DNA of 64,000 nt from Devosia sp. 2618 (lineage in GTDB: Bacteria > Pseudomonadota > Alphaproteobacteria > Rhizobiales > Devosiaceae), in contig NZ_JBEPOO010000001.1 in the NCBI RefSeq assembly GCF_040546815.1, positions 1,426,001 through 1,490,000 of the forward strand. The letters are read 5' to 3'. Shown one piece after another: positions 44,698 to 54,105 of the stretch. Position 1 is the first letter of the stretch, and each line of letters starts with the position of its first letter. The position numbers were made by a program, and so were the translations under genes. Under the pieces are notes generated by a model. That model had not been told where the DNA came from. It was given only the letters and a program-made list of their open reading frames with translations, and ran no database searches.

Positions 44698-47385
44698 CTA
44701 GAACGGCACGTCTTCGTCAGACACGACCTTCTTGGGTGCAGCCTTTTTCGCTGCCGGCTTTTTGGCGGCTGCGGTTTTGGTCGCGGTGGTCTTTGCCGCG
44801 GTGGTCTTGGCAGCAGCCGGTTTCTTGGCAGCAGCCGGTTTCTTGGCGGCAGGCTTTTTGGCTGCGGCCTTTTTCGCCGGAGCCTTTTTGACCTTGGTGC
44901 CTGTCGCTTCAGCGCGGGCAGCTATCCAGGCGACGGCCTGTTCGACCGTCACCGCCTCAGGCGCGACATCCTTGGGGATGGTGGCGTTGAGCTTGCCCTG
45001 ATTGACGTAGGGGCCATAGCGGCCGGCGCGGACGGTGATCGGGCCGCCGTCATGCTCGAAGGTCTGGATGGCGGCAACAGCCGCACCGCCACCGCGCTTG
45101 AAGCCACCGGCCGCCTTTTGGGCGATCAGATCGACGGCGCGATTGATGCCGACGGTGAAGACTTCTTCGACATCGGGCAGGTTGGCGTATTTGCCATCGT
45201 GCAGGATGAAGGGGCCATAGCGACCCAATCCGGCAGAGATGGGGAGCTGTGTTTCAGGATGCAAGCCCACTTCGCGCGGCAGGGACAACAGCTTGAGCGC
45301 TGATTCCAGCGTCATGGTGCCCGCTTCCCAGCCCTTTGGAAGGGACGAGCGCTTGGGCTCCTTGCCATCGCCGAGCTGGACATATGGACCAAAACGGCCG
45401 GACTTGAGGTGAACCTCTTCGCCCGATTCCGGATCGGTACCCAGGACGCCGTCACCGGCTGCGGCTTCGCCCGACTGGCCATTGGCCGCGTCGGAAAGCT
45501 GCATGGTGTGCTTGCACTCTGGATAGTTCGAGCAGCCGATAAAGGCACCGAACTTGCCGAGCTTCAGCGATAGCTGGCCGGTGCCGCATGTAGGGCACTT
45601 GCGTGGATCGGAGCCATCTTCCTTGGGCGGGAAAATGCGGCTGGCGAGGGCGTCGTTGAGCGCGTCGAGCACTTCAGAGACACGCAGGTCCTTGATTTCC
45701 TCGGTGGCGGCCGTGAAGTCGCGCCAGAAGTCGCGCAACACGGTCTTATATTCAAGCTCGCCGGCAGACACCTGATCGAGCTGCTCTTCAAGACCCGCAG
45801 TGAAGCCGTACTCGACGTAGCGGTTGAAGAAGTTTTCGAGGAATGCCGTAACGATGCGGCCGCGATCTTCGGGGTGCAGCGCCTTGCCTTCAAGGCGGAC
45901 ATAGTCGCGGTCCTTGAGGGTGGTCAGCGTGGCGGCATAAGTGGACGGACGACCGATGCCGAGCTCTTCCATCTTCTTGATCAGGCTCGCTTCGGTGTAG
46001 CGGCTTGGCGGCTGGGTGAAGTGCTGTTCGATTTCGACAGCCTGCAAAGCCGGCTTGTCGCCAACGGCCATTGGTGGCAGCTCGCGATCATCCTCGTCCT
46101 CGGTGTCTTCATCGGATTTGGCTTCGACGCCCCAGAGCTTGAGGAAGCCGGGGAAGGTGACGACCGAGCCGACGGCGCGCAGTTCAACGGCGCGGCCGGG
46201 GACGTTGACGGCGATATCGACCGTGGTGCGGTCGATCTCGGCCGACTTCATCTGCGACGCAAGCGTGCGGCGCCAGATCAGGCCATAGAGCTTGGACTGG
46301 TCGGCATCGAGATGGAGCTGCTCGGGGCGCTTGAACATATCCGTGGGACGGATTGCTTCGTGCGCCTCCTGGGCGTTCTTGGCCTTGGTCTGGTAGATGC
46401 GGGCTTTTTCGGGGAGGTATTCTTCGCCGAAATATTTGCCGATCACCGAACGGGCCATGGCAATGCCTTCAGGCGCCATCTGCACGGCGTCGGTACGCAT
46501 ATAGGTGATGAGACCGTCTTCGTAGAGACGCTGGGCGATCTGCATGGTGCGCGATGGTGAAAGGCCAAGGCGCGACGACGCATCCTGCTGCAGGGACGAG
46601 GTGGTGAAAGGCGCATAGGGATTGCGCTTGGTCGGCTTCTTTTCGACCGACGACACATTGAATTGGCCAGCCTCGATGAGCTTTTTCAGCTCGGCAGCGT
46701 TTTCGCCGGTCTTGATGTCGAGCTTGTCGGTCTTTTTGCCATCGACCGAGAACAGGCGGGCGAGGAAGCTCTTGCCGGACTGGGCCAGCTTGGCTTCGAC
46801 GGACCAATATTCATCGGCCTTGAACTTTTCGATCTCGGCTTCGCGATCGGACACCAGACGCAGTGCCACCGACTGCACGCGGCCAGCCGAGCGGGAGCCC
46901 GGCAGCTTGCGCCACAGGATGGGGGAGAGCGTGAAACCCACCAGATAGTCGAGTGCGCGGCGCGCCAGATAGGCATCGACCAGCGGCATGTCGATATCGC
47001 GCGGTTTGGCCATCGCGGCGGTGACAGCATCCTTGGTGATGGCGTTGAACACCACACGCTGGACGGTCATGTCCTTCTTGATCGATTTTTTGGCCTTGAG
47101 CACGTCGAGGACGTGCCAGGAAATCGCTTCACCTTCGCGGTCAGGGTCGGTTGCGAGGATCAGGCCGTCGGCGCCCTTGAGCGCGTTGGAGATATCGCTC
47201 AGGCGTTTCTTGGAGGCCGTATCGACCTCCCAGGACATGGCAAAATCTTCGTCTGGACGAACCGAACCATCCTTGGCCGGCAAATCGCGGACGTGGCCGA
47301 AGGAGGCCAGGACTTCATAACCTGAACCCAAATACTTGTTGATTGTCTTGGCTTTAGCCGGACTTTCAACGACAACGACCTTCAT
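44698..47385 (-). CDS. topA: DNA topoisomerase I
   Basis: An 895-residue type IA topoisomerase relaxing negative supercoils. Toprim starts at MKVVVVESPAKAKTINKYLG with DPDREGEAI as acidic motif, and the active-site Tyr is in LITYMRTDAV. One four-Cys zinc finger remains (CPTCGTGQLSLKLGKFGAFIGC...C, about residue 640), followed by Cys-less repeats (SGRFGPYVQLG, GRYGPFILHDG, AGRYGPYVNQG). The last about 60 residues are an Ala/Lys/Pro histone H1-like tail. The ATG at 47385 gives the canonical N-terminus. Confidence 0.96.
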   Translation of the reverse strand: MKVVVVESPAKAKTINKYLGSGYEVLASFGHVRDLPAKDGSVRPDEDFAMSWEVDTASKKRLSDISNALKGADGLILATDPDREGEAISWHVLDVLKAKKSIKKDMTVQRVVFNAITKDAVTAAMAKPRDIDMPLVDAYLARRALDYLVGFTLSPILWRKLPGSRSAGRVQSVALRLVSDREAEIEKFKADEYWSVEAKLAQSGKSFLARLFSVDGKKTDKLDIKTGENAAELKKLIEAGQFNVSSVEKKPTKRNPYAPFTTSSLQQDASSRLGLSPSRTMQIAQRLYEDGLITYMRTDAVQMAPEGIAMARSVIGKYFGEEYLPEKARIYQTKAKNAQEAHEAIRPTDMFKRPEQLHLDADQSKLYGLIWRRTLASQMKSAEIDRTTVDIAVNVPGRAVELRAVGSVVTFPGFLKLWGVEAKSDEDTEDEDDRELPPMAVGDKPALQAVEIEQHFTQPPSRYTEASLIKKMEELGIGRPSTYAATLTTLKDRDYVRLEGKALHPEDRGRIVTAFLENFFNRYVEYGFTAGLEEQLDQVSAGELEYKTVLRDFWRDFTAATEEIKDLRVSEVLDALNDALASRIFPPKEDGSDPRKCPTCGTGQLSLKLGKFGAFIGCSNYPECKHTMQLSDAANGQSGEAAAGDGVLGTDPESGEEVHLKSGRFGPYVQLGDGKEPKRSSLPKGWEAGTMTLESALKLLSLPREVGLHPETQLPISAGLGRYGPFILHDGKYANLPDVEEVFTVGINRAVDLIAQKAAGGFKRGGGAAVAAIQTFEHDGGPITVRAGRYGPYVNQGKLNATIPKDVAPEAVTVEQAVAWIAARAEATGTKVKKAPAKKAAAKKPAAKKPAAAKKPAAAKTTAAKTTATKTAAAKKPAAKKAAPKKVVSDEDVPF

Positions 47386-47510
47386 GGAGTACCCGTTCCG
47401 CAACGCTTGGTGAGAAGTGGCGCAACATGGTGAAGCCCGTTGGCGGTGTCAACGGGCTCGCGAGCGAAGTCGGCCTCCTCCCCAAAGGGGAGAGATTTCT
47501 GCACAGTGAT

Positions 47511-48137
47511 TTAGGGTGTCAGCAGCGCCGCGATGGCGTCATAGCCGCGCTCGGTGGCGTGCTCATGGGCGGTGACGCCATTGCCATCGGGGATTGCCGG
47601 ATCGGAACCGCCTTCGAGCAGCGCCGTGACGATGCGCTGATAGACCTCGCTGCCATCGCCCAGAATCACGGCTTCCATCAAGGCGGTCCAGCCGAGATTG
47701 TTGATGTGGTTGGGATCAACGCCTGCCGCGAGCAGCACCTGGACGGTTTCGAGATGCCCGCGTTCGGCGGCCGGGATCAGCGCGGTGCCGCCGAAGCGAT
47801 TGCGGGCCTCGAGGTCTGGGCCGTGTTCGAGGATGAGTTTGAGAATGTCCAAGCGCCCGCGTGCGCCGGCCAAGAGGAATGGACTGTCATTGATACTGTC
47901 CTTGGCGTTGACGTCGGCCCCGGCGGCCAGCAGCAGGCGCGCGGCGGCGACATCGTTCTCCCAGACAGCGACCAGCAGGGCGGTCTGCCCCTCACCATTG
48001 CGCTGATCGGGATTGCTGCCCGCCTCAAGCAAAGCGGAGAGGGTTTGATGATCGCGCTGGGTTACGGCGGTGAGGACATCGGCTTTAGCCATCGCGACAC
48101 TCCCGAGAAGAAGCAACACGGCAATAATGGAACGCAC
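47511..48137 (-). CDS. Exported ankyrin-repeat protein
   Basis: 208 residues. A GTG start at 48137 follows GGAGG by 8 bases, giving signal peptide VRSIIAVLLLLGSVAMAKA. Then five to six ankyrin repeats (DHQTLSALLEAGSNPDQRNGEGQTALLVAV, ...ARLLLAAGADVNAKD..., ...ILEHGPDLEARN..., ...VLLAAGVDPNHIN...). It is probably periplasmic and involved in protein binding. In other bacteria a periplasmic ankyrin protein can accompany catalase; no catalase is near. Confidence 0.88.
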   Translation of the reverse strand: MRSIIAVLLLLGSVAMAKADVLTAVTQRDHQTLSALLEAGSNPDQRNGEGQTALLVAVWENDVAAARLLLAAGADVNAKDSINDSPFLLAGARGRLDILKLILEHGPDLEARNRFGGTALIPAAERGHLETVQVLLAAGVDPNHINNLGWTALMEAVILGDGSEVYQRIVTALLEGGSDPAIPDGNGVTAHEHATERGYDAIAALLTP

Positions 48138-48193
48138 GGCATTGTCCTCCAAACCCTGAGTTGAGTTTGGCACAAACTGCGGGCCGAGAGGAT

Positions 48194-49315
48194 TCACTGA
48201 TACTTGAGCGCCACCAGCTGGCCGCTGGACCATTCGATAGATCCGGCCAGATCGAGTTCGAGCAGCAGCATCTGCATGGCCGAGACGGTGAGGCCCGACT
48301 GGCGGATGAGTTCGTCGACTTCGACCGGCGTGGAACTGAGCGCCGACAGCAGGCGGGATTTGTCGTCTTCGCTGGGCGGTGGGGCATCGGGCGTCAGATC
48401 GGGTTCCCAGTCGCGGTCAAACAATGCGCTGCGGGCTGGGTCGGCGCTGCCAAGGGTTTCGATAATGTCCTCGGCATTGGTGATGAGCTTGGCGCCTTGC
48501 TGGATCAGCGCATTGCCACCCTCGGCGCGCGGATCGAGCGGGGAGCCGGGCACGGCGAAAACATCGCGGTTTTGCTCAAGGGCGAGGCGGGCGGTGATCA
48601 GCGAGCCGCTGCGCTTGGCGGCTTCCACCACGACAATGCCGAGTGATAGACCGGAAACCAGTCGGTTACGCCTTGGGAAATCGCGGGCGCGGGGTTCCCA
48701 GCCGAGCGGCATTTCGGTCAGCAAGGCGCCGCCATTATCGAGAATGTCGTGGGCGAGGGGGATGTTTTCGTCAGGGTAGATCTTGTCGAAGCCGCCAGCC
48801 AGGACGGCAATGGTGCCGGTGGTGAGGGTGGCGCGGTGGGCGGCGGTGTCGATGCCGCGCGCGAGGCCGGAGACGATTGTGTAGCCGCGCTCTCCGAGAT
48901 CGGTGGCGAGCAGGCGGGTCATCTTGATGCCCGCCGAGGACGCGTTGCGGGCGCCGACAATGCCGACGGTGCGCTGCCAGTCCAGATTGGCGCCGCCTAC
49001 CATGGTGAGCAGGGGCGGCGATGCGGGGATGTAATTGAGCAGCTGCGGATAGTCGGGCTCGCCGGTGGCCACCATGCGGGCGCCATAGTGTGACAGCCCG
49101 GCCAGTTCGTCTTCGGCTGCAGATTGGCTGGTGATGCGAATCGGCTTGCCGGTGCGTTTGAGCAGGTCGGGCAGGGCATCGAGCGCCGCCTCGGCCGAGC
49201 CGAAGCGGTTGAGCAATTGGCGAAAGGTGGCGGGGCCGACATTGTCTGTCCGCAGCAGGCGAAGCCAGGCGGTGCGTTGCGCGTCAGTCAGTGTGGCAGC
49301 CAGAAAAGCTGCCAC
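48194..49315 (-). CDS. dprA: DNA processing protein DprA
   Basis: 373 residues. It binds incoming single-stranded DNA and loads RecA during transformation. A SAM-like N-terminal helix bundle, the Rossmann DprA/Smf core with VGIVGARNASSAGIKMTRLLA and ISGLARGIDTAAH-type motif (VSGLARGIDTAAHRATL), and a C-terminal winged-helix DML1-type segment (LSALSSTPVEVDELIRQSGLTVSAMQMLLLELDLAG) are all seen. It lies 3 bp after plsY, so they are cotranscribed, the usual plsY-dprA-topA order. Confidence 0.95.
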   Translation of the reverse strand: MAAFLAATLTDAQRTAWLRLLRTDNVGPATFRQLLNRFGSAEAALDALPDLLKRTGKPIRITSQSAAEDELAGLSHYGARMVATGEPDYPQLLNYIPASPPLLTMVGGANLDWQRTVGIVGARNASSAGIKMTRLLATDLGERGYTIVSGLARGIDTAAHRATLTTGTIAVLAGGFDKIYPDENIPLAHDILDNGGALLTEMPLGWEPRARDFPRRNRLVSGLSLGIVVVEAAKRSGSLITARLALEQNRDVFAVPGSPLDPRAEGGNALIQQGAKLITNAEDIIETLGSADPARSALFDRDWEPDLTPDAPPPSEDDKSRLLSALSSTPVEVDELIRQSGLTVSAMQMLLLELDLAGSIEWSSGQLVALKYQ

Positions 49316-49318
49316 AGG

Positions 49319-49927
49319 TTAGGACGCCTTTTTCTCGGAGCCGATCTTGGGCTCGGTGCCGGCCATCAGGCGCGCGATATTGGTGCGGTGCTGGAAGAAC
49401 AGCAGCAGCGCCATGACCGCCGCCGTTCCGGCCAGCCATTCATTGTTGATGACGAAAGCAAAGATCGGTGCGGTGGTGGCGGCGGTAAGGGCAGCCAGCG
49501 AGCTCAACTTCTGCGCAAAGGCAATGATGAGCCACACGGCGCAAAAGATCAGCCCGACGGGCCAACTCAGCGCCAGGAGCGAACCGATCATCACGGCGAC
49601 GCCCTTGCCGCCCTTAAAGCCAAGCCAGACCGGGAAGCAGTGACCGATGAAGGCGAAAATGGCGGCGACCATGGCCGCCTGTTCGCCCCAATAGTAGCGC
49701 GCAACCAGCACCGGCAGCGCCGCCTTGGCGGCATCGAGCAGCAGCGTTGCAGCGGCGGCCCAGCGATTGCCGGTGCGCAGCACATTGGTGGCGCCGATAT
49801 TGCCCGAGCCGATGGATCGGATGTCGCCCATGCCGGCCGCGCGGGTGACCAGCAGCCCAAACGGGACCGAGCCACAGAGGTAACCCACGATGGCTGCGTA
49901 GAGCAGGGTGATGGTTTCGGCTGACAT
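49319..49927 (-). CDS. plsY: Glycerol-3-phosphate acyltransferase PlsY
   Basis: A 202-residue inner-membrane enzyme that transfers an acyl group from acyl-phosphate to glycerol-3-phosphate, the first step of phospholipid synthesis. Motifs are GSGNIGATNVLRTG (about residues 35-48), GHCFPVWLGFKGGKGVA (about 107-123) and the third Gly/Asn loop, with five to seven helices. The C-terminus is a short basic tail (EKKAS). It heads the plsY-dprA transcript. Confidence 0.95.
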   Translation of the reverse strand: MSAETITLLYAAIVGYLCGSVPFGLLVTRAAGMGDIRSIGSGNIGATNVLRTGNRWAAAATLLLDAAKAALPVLVARYYWGEQAAMVAAIFAFIGHCFPVWLGFKGGKGVAVMIGSLLALSWPVGLIFCAVWLIIAFAQKLSSLAALTAATTAPIFAFVINNEWLAGTAAVMALLLFFQHRTNIARLMAGTEPKIGSEKKAS

Positions 49928-50067
49928 AGAATGATCCCCAAGGCGTTGTGTCGAGAAGTACCCCTAGATTGGGGAGGGTCACAAGGGGGAGGGTGATTGG
50001 ATTTATGCGGAGAAAGCTTGGTTGGCCCCGTCTTTGCCAGTGATTGAGCGCCATCACTGCGCCCTGT

Positions 50068-50149
50068 CGTCATTACCCGGCTTGTCCGGGTAATCCATTT
50101 TTCTACTCCAACCGAGACCTGGATTGCCCGGACAAGCCGGGCAATGACG
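50068..50149. repeat. Palindromic intergenic repeat, family B, copy 1
   Basis: 82 bp. The left arm is CGTCATTACCCGGCTTGTCCGGGTAATCCA, and the right arm is its near-exact inverse (TGGATTGCCCGGACAAGCCGGGCAATGACG), with each arm itself partly palindromic. Copy 2 is at 52564-52635. It lies in the 259-bp gap between plsY and the dihydroorotase gene. Confidence 0.9.
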
Positions 50150-50186
50150 AAGGAGGGAGAAGGTTTGGCCTGCTGAGGCGCCGGGC

Positions 50187-51479
50187 CTAGTCTTCGTGCG
50201 TATGAACCGTCACGCCGCCGACAATGGTCCGCATGACCTTGCCGGCCAGTCGCGCACCTTCAAAGCTGGTATTGCGCGAGCGCGAGCGGATGTCTTTCTC
50301 GCTGACCTGCCAGGGGTAATCGAGATCGAACAGGATCAGGTCTGCCGGCGCGCCCTTGGCGATGCGGCCCGACGCAAGGCCGAGGATTTCGGCCGGACGA
50401 ATGGTCATGGCGCGGAGGACGGTCAGCAGATCGACATCGCCTGAATGAACGAGGCGCAGAGCGGCCGCCAACAACGTTTCGAGGCCGATGGCGCCGTCGG
50501 AGGCTTCGGCGAAGGGCTGGCGCTTGACCTCGGTGTCCTGCGGGTCATGGTCGGAATGGATGGTGTCGATCGTGCCGTTGCGCAGGCCCTCGATCACCGC
50601 CTGACGGTCATCTTCGGAGCGCAGCGGCGTCGAGAGCTTGAAGAAGCTGCGATAGCGGCCGATGTCGTTCTCGTTGAGCGCGAGGTTATTGATCGAAATG
50701 CCTGCCGTAACTGACTTGTTACGCTTTTTTGCTGCAGCCATCAGTTCGACCGAACCGGCGCAGGAAATCTGCGCGGCGTGATATTTGGTGCCGGTAAGGG
50801 CTGCCAGCTGCAGGTCGCGAGCCAGTGGAATCGTCTCGGCTTCGCGCGGGATGCCCTTTAGGCCGAGAATCGTGGCGAACAGGCCATCGTTCATCACGCC
50901 GTCGCCGGTGAGGCTTTTGTCGGAAACATGATGGACGACCGTCATGCCATAATTGGCGGCGTAGCTCATGACGGTGCGGAGCAGGGACGTCGACTGGATC
51001 GAGTGGCGGCCATCGGTAAGGCAGACGGCACCGGCCTCCTGTAACAGGCCGAACTCTGTCATCTCCTGACCGGCCAGGCCTTTGGTGATCGCAGCTGCGG
51101 GGAGCACATTGACCTTGGATGTCGCCTTGGCGCGGCGGATCAAAAAGTCCACCAGTGCGCCGTCGTCCACCACGGGCGTGGTATCGGGCATCATGACGAA
51201 ACTGGTGACGCCACCGGCGGCGGCGGCTTCGCCGGCCGATTGCAGCGTTTCGCGATATTCCTTGCCGGGCTCGCCGGTAAAGACGCGCATGTCGATGAGG
51301 CCGGGAGAGAGAATCAGCCCCTTGGCATTGATGACTTCGGCGCCTTCGGGCACGCCAATCGGTGCGCCAATGGCGACTTCGGCGATAATGCCGTTCTCGA
51401 TCAGCACGGCGCCCTTGGCATCGGTGCCGGTCGCCGGGTCAACGATGCGGGCATTTTCAATGAGTAAGGGCCGGGTCAT
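50187..51479 (-). CDS. Dihydroorotase-like protein, probably non-catalytic (PyrX type)
   Basis: A 430-residue amidohydrolase fold coupled to pyrB by a 4-bp overlap. The family's first metal motif (usually D-x-HxH, in PGLIDMHVH) reads [14 protein letters not shown], with Arg65 and Phe67 in place of both His. The later ligand site reads ISINNLAL and SDHDPQD instead of the His-rich versions. The zinc site therefore looks destroyed. In several bacteria a pseudo-dihydroorotase next to PyrB is a structural partner of aspartate transcarbamoylase while a separate active PyrC works elsewhere. That is the likely role here, and similar sequences occur across Hyphomicrobiales, where they are usually labelled pyrC. 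Confidence 0.85.
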   Translation of the reverse strand: MTRPLLIENARIVDPATGTDAKGAVLIENGIIAEVAIGAPIGVPEGAEVINAKGLILSPGLIDMRVFTGEPGKEYRETLQSAGEAAAAGGVTSFVMMPDTTPVVDDGALVDFLIRRAKATSKVNVLPAAAITKGLAGQEMTEFGLLQEAGAVCLTDGRHSIQSTSLLRTVMSYAANYGMTVVHHVSDKSLTGDGVMNDGLFATILGLKGIPREAETIPLARDLQLAALTGTKYHAAQISCAGSVELMAAAKKRNKSVTAGISINNLALNENDIGRYRSFFKLSTPLRSEDDRQAVIEGLRNGTIDTIHSDHDPQDTEVKRQPFAEASDGAIGLETLLAAALRLVHSGDVDLLTVLRAMTIRPAEILGLASGRIAKGAPADLILFDLDYPWQVSEKDIRSRSRNTSFEGARLAGKVMRTIVGGVTVHTHED

Positions 51480-52462
51480 GCGCTGTCTCCTGCGGGCAGC
51501 AAGGCATCGAGCACGGCCATGCGCACGGCGACGCCCATTTCCACCTGATCGGTGATGACCGAGGCCGGGCCGTCGGCAATGGCGGGGTCGATCTCGACGC
51601 CGCGGTTCATCGGGCCGGGATGCATGACGATGGCGTCGGGCTTGGCGAAAGCCAGCTTTTCGGCGTCGAGGCCGTAGAAGCGGTAATATTCCCGGACGGA
51701 CGGGATCATGCGGCCATTGGCGCGCTCATGCTGGAGGCGCAGCATCATGACGACGTCAACATCCTTGAGGCCCTCGCGCATGTCGGTGAAGACTTCGGTG
51801 GCGAGATGTTCGATGCCGGACGGCAGCAGATTGCGCGGTGCAATGACACGGGTGCGCACATTGAGCGCCCCAAGCAGTAGCAGATTGGAGCGCACCACGC
51901 GCGAATTGGCGATGTCGCCGCAGATGGCAACGGTGAGGCCCGAAATCCGGCCCTTGTGATTGCGGATGGTCAGGGCGTCGAGCAGGGCCTGGGTGGGATG
52001 CTCGTGGGCGCCGTCACCGGCATTGATCACCGCGCAGCCGACCTTTTGGCTCAGCAGTTCCACCGCGCCGGCCGCCGAGTGGCGCACGACGATGACGTCG
52101 GGGCGCATGGCGTTGAGCGTCGCGGCGGTATCGACCAGCGTTTCGCCCTTGGAGACCGAGCTGGACTTGACCGACATGTTCATCACCAGCGCGCCAAGGC
52201 GCTTGCCGGCGATCTCGAACGAGCCTTGCGTCCTGGTGGACGGCTCGAAGAACAGATTGATCTGTGTCTTGCCGCTCAGCGTCGGATGGCTTTTCCGCTC
52301 CTGCCGCGACACGGGCACCATGGCCTCCGCGCGATCGAGCAGATCCACGATCTCATGTTGCTTGAGATCGGCGATGGAAAGCAGGTGCCGCTGATTGAAA
52401 GGGGGAAAATCGCCGGACGAACCGACGGGCGTCGAGGTTTTGCTGGCGCGATCTTGGGCCAT
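51476..52462 (-). CDS. pyrB: Aspartate carbamoyltransferase catalytic subunit
   Basis: A 328-residue enzyme of pyrimidine synthesis joining carbamoyl phosphate and aspartate. The carbamoyl-phosphate loop [20 protein letters not shown] has Gln-Gly where E. coli has Rx[12 protein letters not shown] and [14 protein letters not shown] are intact, as is the C-terminal [12 protein letters not shown]. No regulatory pyrI is near; it probably assembles with the dihydroorotase-like protein translated from the same mRNA. Confidence 0.95.
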   Translation of the reverse strand: MAQDRASKTSTPVGSSGDFPPFNQRHLLSIADLKQHEIVDLLDRAEAMVPVSRQERKSHPTLSGKTQINLFFEPSTRTQGSFEIAGKRLGALVMNMSVKSSSVSKGETLVDTAATLNAMRPDVIVVRHSAAGAVELLSQKVGCAVINAGDGAHEHPTQALLDALTIRNHKGRISGLTVAICGDIANSRVVRSNLLLLGALNVRTRVIAPRNLLPSGIEHLATEVFTDMREGLKDVDVVMMLRLQHERANGRMIPSVREYYRFYGLDAEKLAFAKPDAIVMHPGPMNRGVEIDPAIADGPASVITDQVEMGVAVRMAVLDALLPAGDSA

Positions 52463-52563
52463 GCGCTCCCATCCCTGATGTTTAGCGGGGTTTAGTGGAG
52501 GGGGAGCTGAGGGGCAAGCATGCTATGCAATTTTCGTACGATTATTGCTGGACGGCGTTACGC

Positions 52564-52635
52564 CGTCATCACCCTGCTTGTCCGGGTGATCCATGGTTTG
52601 GCACGCGCAGTGCCCGGACAAGCCGGGCAATGACG
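52564..52635. repeat. Palindromic intergenic repeat, family B, copy 2
   Basis: 72 bp. The left arm CGTCATCACCCTGCTTGTCCGGGTGATCCA is followed by the right arm GTGCCCGGACAAGCCGGGCAATGACG. It shares the TTGTCCGGG / CCCGGACAAGCCGGGCAATGACG core with copy 1 at 50068-50149. It lies between pyrB and ruvX. Confidence 0.88.
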
Positions 52636-52664
52636 TTGGAACTAAAAGTGGTTTGGTTGAACGA

Positions 52665-53123
52665 CTAATTTCTCAAACGATCCAGCGCGCCTTGCAAAAT
52701 ATAGCTGGCGGCGAGTTTGTCGACGACTTCGGCGCGGCGGTCGCGGCGGAGGTCGGCTTCGATCATCATGCGGGTGACGGCGCTGGTGGAAAGGCGCTCG
52801 TCCCAGAAGGCGATCGGCAAGGTGATGCGTTGGGCGAGGCTGCGGGCGAAGGCGCGGGTAGACTGCACGCGGGGCCCCTCGGAGCCGTCCATATTAAGCG
52901 GCAGGCCCAAAATGATGCCGACGACCTGATTCTGCGCGATCAGCTCATCGATCCGAATGGCATCGGCTGTGAACTTGGTGCGCTTGATGGTTTCGAGCGG
53001 GCTGGCCGAATAGCGCATGCCATCGGACACCGCGACACCAATGGTCTTGGTGCCCAGATCGAGCCCCATAATACGGCCGGTGGCCGGGATGGATTCGAGG
53101 GGATTGGCAAATTCTTCGGTCAT
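52665..53123 (-). CDS. ruvX: RuvX/YqgF family nuclease
   Basis: 152 residues with an RNase H-like fold. GLDLGTKTIGVAVSDG carries the first acidic residue, GIILGLPLNMDGSEGPR the second block, and DERLSTSAVTRMMIEADLRRDRR the third with a C-terminal Asp. The family matures the 5' end of 16S pre-rRNA and is also called a putative Holliday junction resolvase. The ATG at 53123 is preferred to an in-frame GTG 18 bases upstream on length. Typical alphaproteobacterial placement beside pyrB and gatC. Confidence 0.92.
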   Translation of the reverse strand: MTEEFANPLESIPATGRIMGLDLGTKTIGVAVSDGMRYSASPLETIKRTKFTADAIRIDELIAQNQVVGIILGLPLNMDGSEGPRVQSTRAFARSLAQRITLPIAFWDERLSTSAVTRMMIEADLRRDRRAEVVDKLAASYILQGALDRLRN

Positions 53124-53193
53124 ATCAGGCTCTCTTGCCACATCATTGCCGTCCTATAGGGTGCAGCCCGGTTTGGCGACAGGAAAGCAGCGC

Positions 53194-53730
53194 ATGAAAC
53201 TGACCTGGTTTGGCGGGACGACGATCCGTGTGCATATCGGGGGGGCGATTCTGGTGGTGGATGCTGCTGGGGCGCCGGGGGGAATCGATGCGGTGGAGCT
53301 GGTGTCGGGCGCCGATGGGGTGATCGAGCGGTTTGGCGTGGATTTGCCGCGTGTGGAAACCGGCCGGTGGAAACGGCGGAAGGCGGAGCGGTTGCTGGAT
53401 ACGCCGAGCGATGCGCCGCCGGTGGTCGAGACATTTTCTGCCGGGGCGGGTGCGGTGTTGATCGATGCGGTGGGCGAGCCGCCGTTGATGCTGATCGCGG
53501 GCGAGGTGCCGCCTTTGGGGCGGTGGACCGATAGTGCGGTGCTGGTGGTTTTTGGCCATGGCGCTGGGCTGACGCGGCTTGGCGCCGCAGTGCTGGACGA
53601 CACGCCGCCGCGGCTTTTGGTGCTGGCTGGCGACGAAGATGCGGTCGATGTCGCTATTCCTGCGCTGCGCGATCAGCTGGACGGCGCTGGGCTGATGGCG
53701 CTGCAGGCTGGGCTTGCGTTGGAAATCTGA
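53194..53730 (+). CDS. Metallo-beta-lactamase-fold-like protein without metal motif
   Basis: 178 residues beginning MKLTWFGGTTIRVHIGGAILVVDA, the first strands of the UlaG-like MBL fold. However, the HxHxDH motif and later metal His residues are absent. AGGAAAG (53181-53187) supports the ATG at 53194. Similar truncated, metal-less MBL-like proteins sit between ruvX and gatC in relatives. Function unknown; probably not an active hydrolase. Confidence 0.7.
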   Translation: MKLTWFGGTTIRVHIGGAILVVDAAGAPGGIDAVELVSGADGVIERFGVDLPRVETGRWKRRKAERLLDTPSDAPPVVETFSAGAGAVLIDAVGEPPLMLIAGEVPPLGRWTDSAVLVVFGHGAGLTRLGAAVLDDTPPRLLVLAGDEDAVDVAIPALRDQLDGAGLMALQAGLALEI

Positions 53731-53817
53731 TGGCAGGCATTAGCCATTTTCATTGTCTTTTTTGGCGCGTGGTTGCTAATAACGGCCGCAAATGAGCCGC
53801 TGTTTCTGGAGTTTGTC

Positions 53818-54105
53818 ATGTCTGTCGACGCTGCAACCGTAAAGCGCATCGGGCGCCTGGCGCGTATTCGCATCGAAGAAAACGAAGTGTCCAGCTATCA
53901 GGAAGAGCTCAATGCCATCCTGGGCTTTGTCGAGCAGCTTGCTGAGGTCAATGTCGAGGGCGTCGAGCCGATGACCTCGGTCACCCCGATGACGCTGCGC
54001 CGCCGCGATGACGTGGTCACCGATGGCGGCTATCCCGAAAAGATCGTCAGCAACGCTCCACTGAGCGAAGACAACTTCTTCATGGTGCCAAAGGTCATCG
54101 AATAA
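53818..54105 (+). CDS. gatC: Glutamyl/aspartyl-tRNA amidotransferase subunit C
   Basis: A 95-residue subunit that wraps around GatA in the GatCAB complex, which amidates Glu-tRNA(Gln) or Asp-tRNA(Asn). [44 protein letters not shown] is the family pattern, with the C-terminal FFMVPKVIE. The ATG at 53818 has GGAG 6 bases ahead; an upstream in-frame ATG is too far. It overlaps the following GNAT gene by one base. Confidence 0.95.
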   Translation: MSVDAATVKRIGRLARIRIEENEVSSYQEELNAILGFVEQLAEVNVEGVEPMTSVTPMTLRRRDDVVTDGGYPEKIVSNAPLSEDNFFMVPKVIE

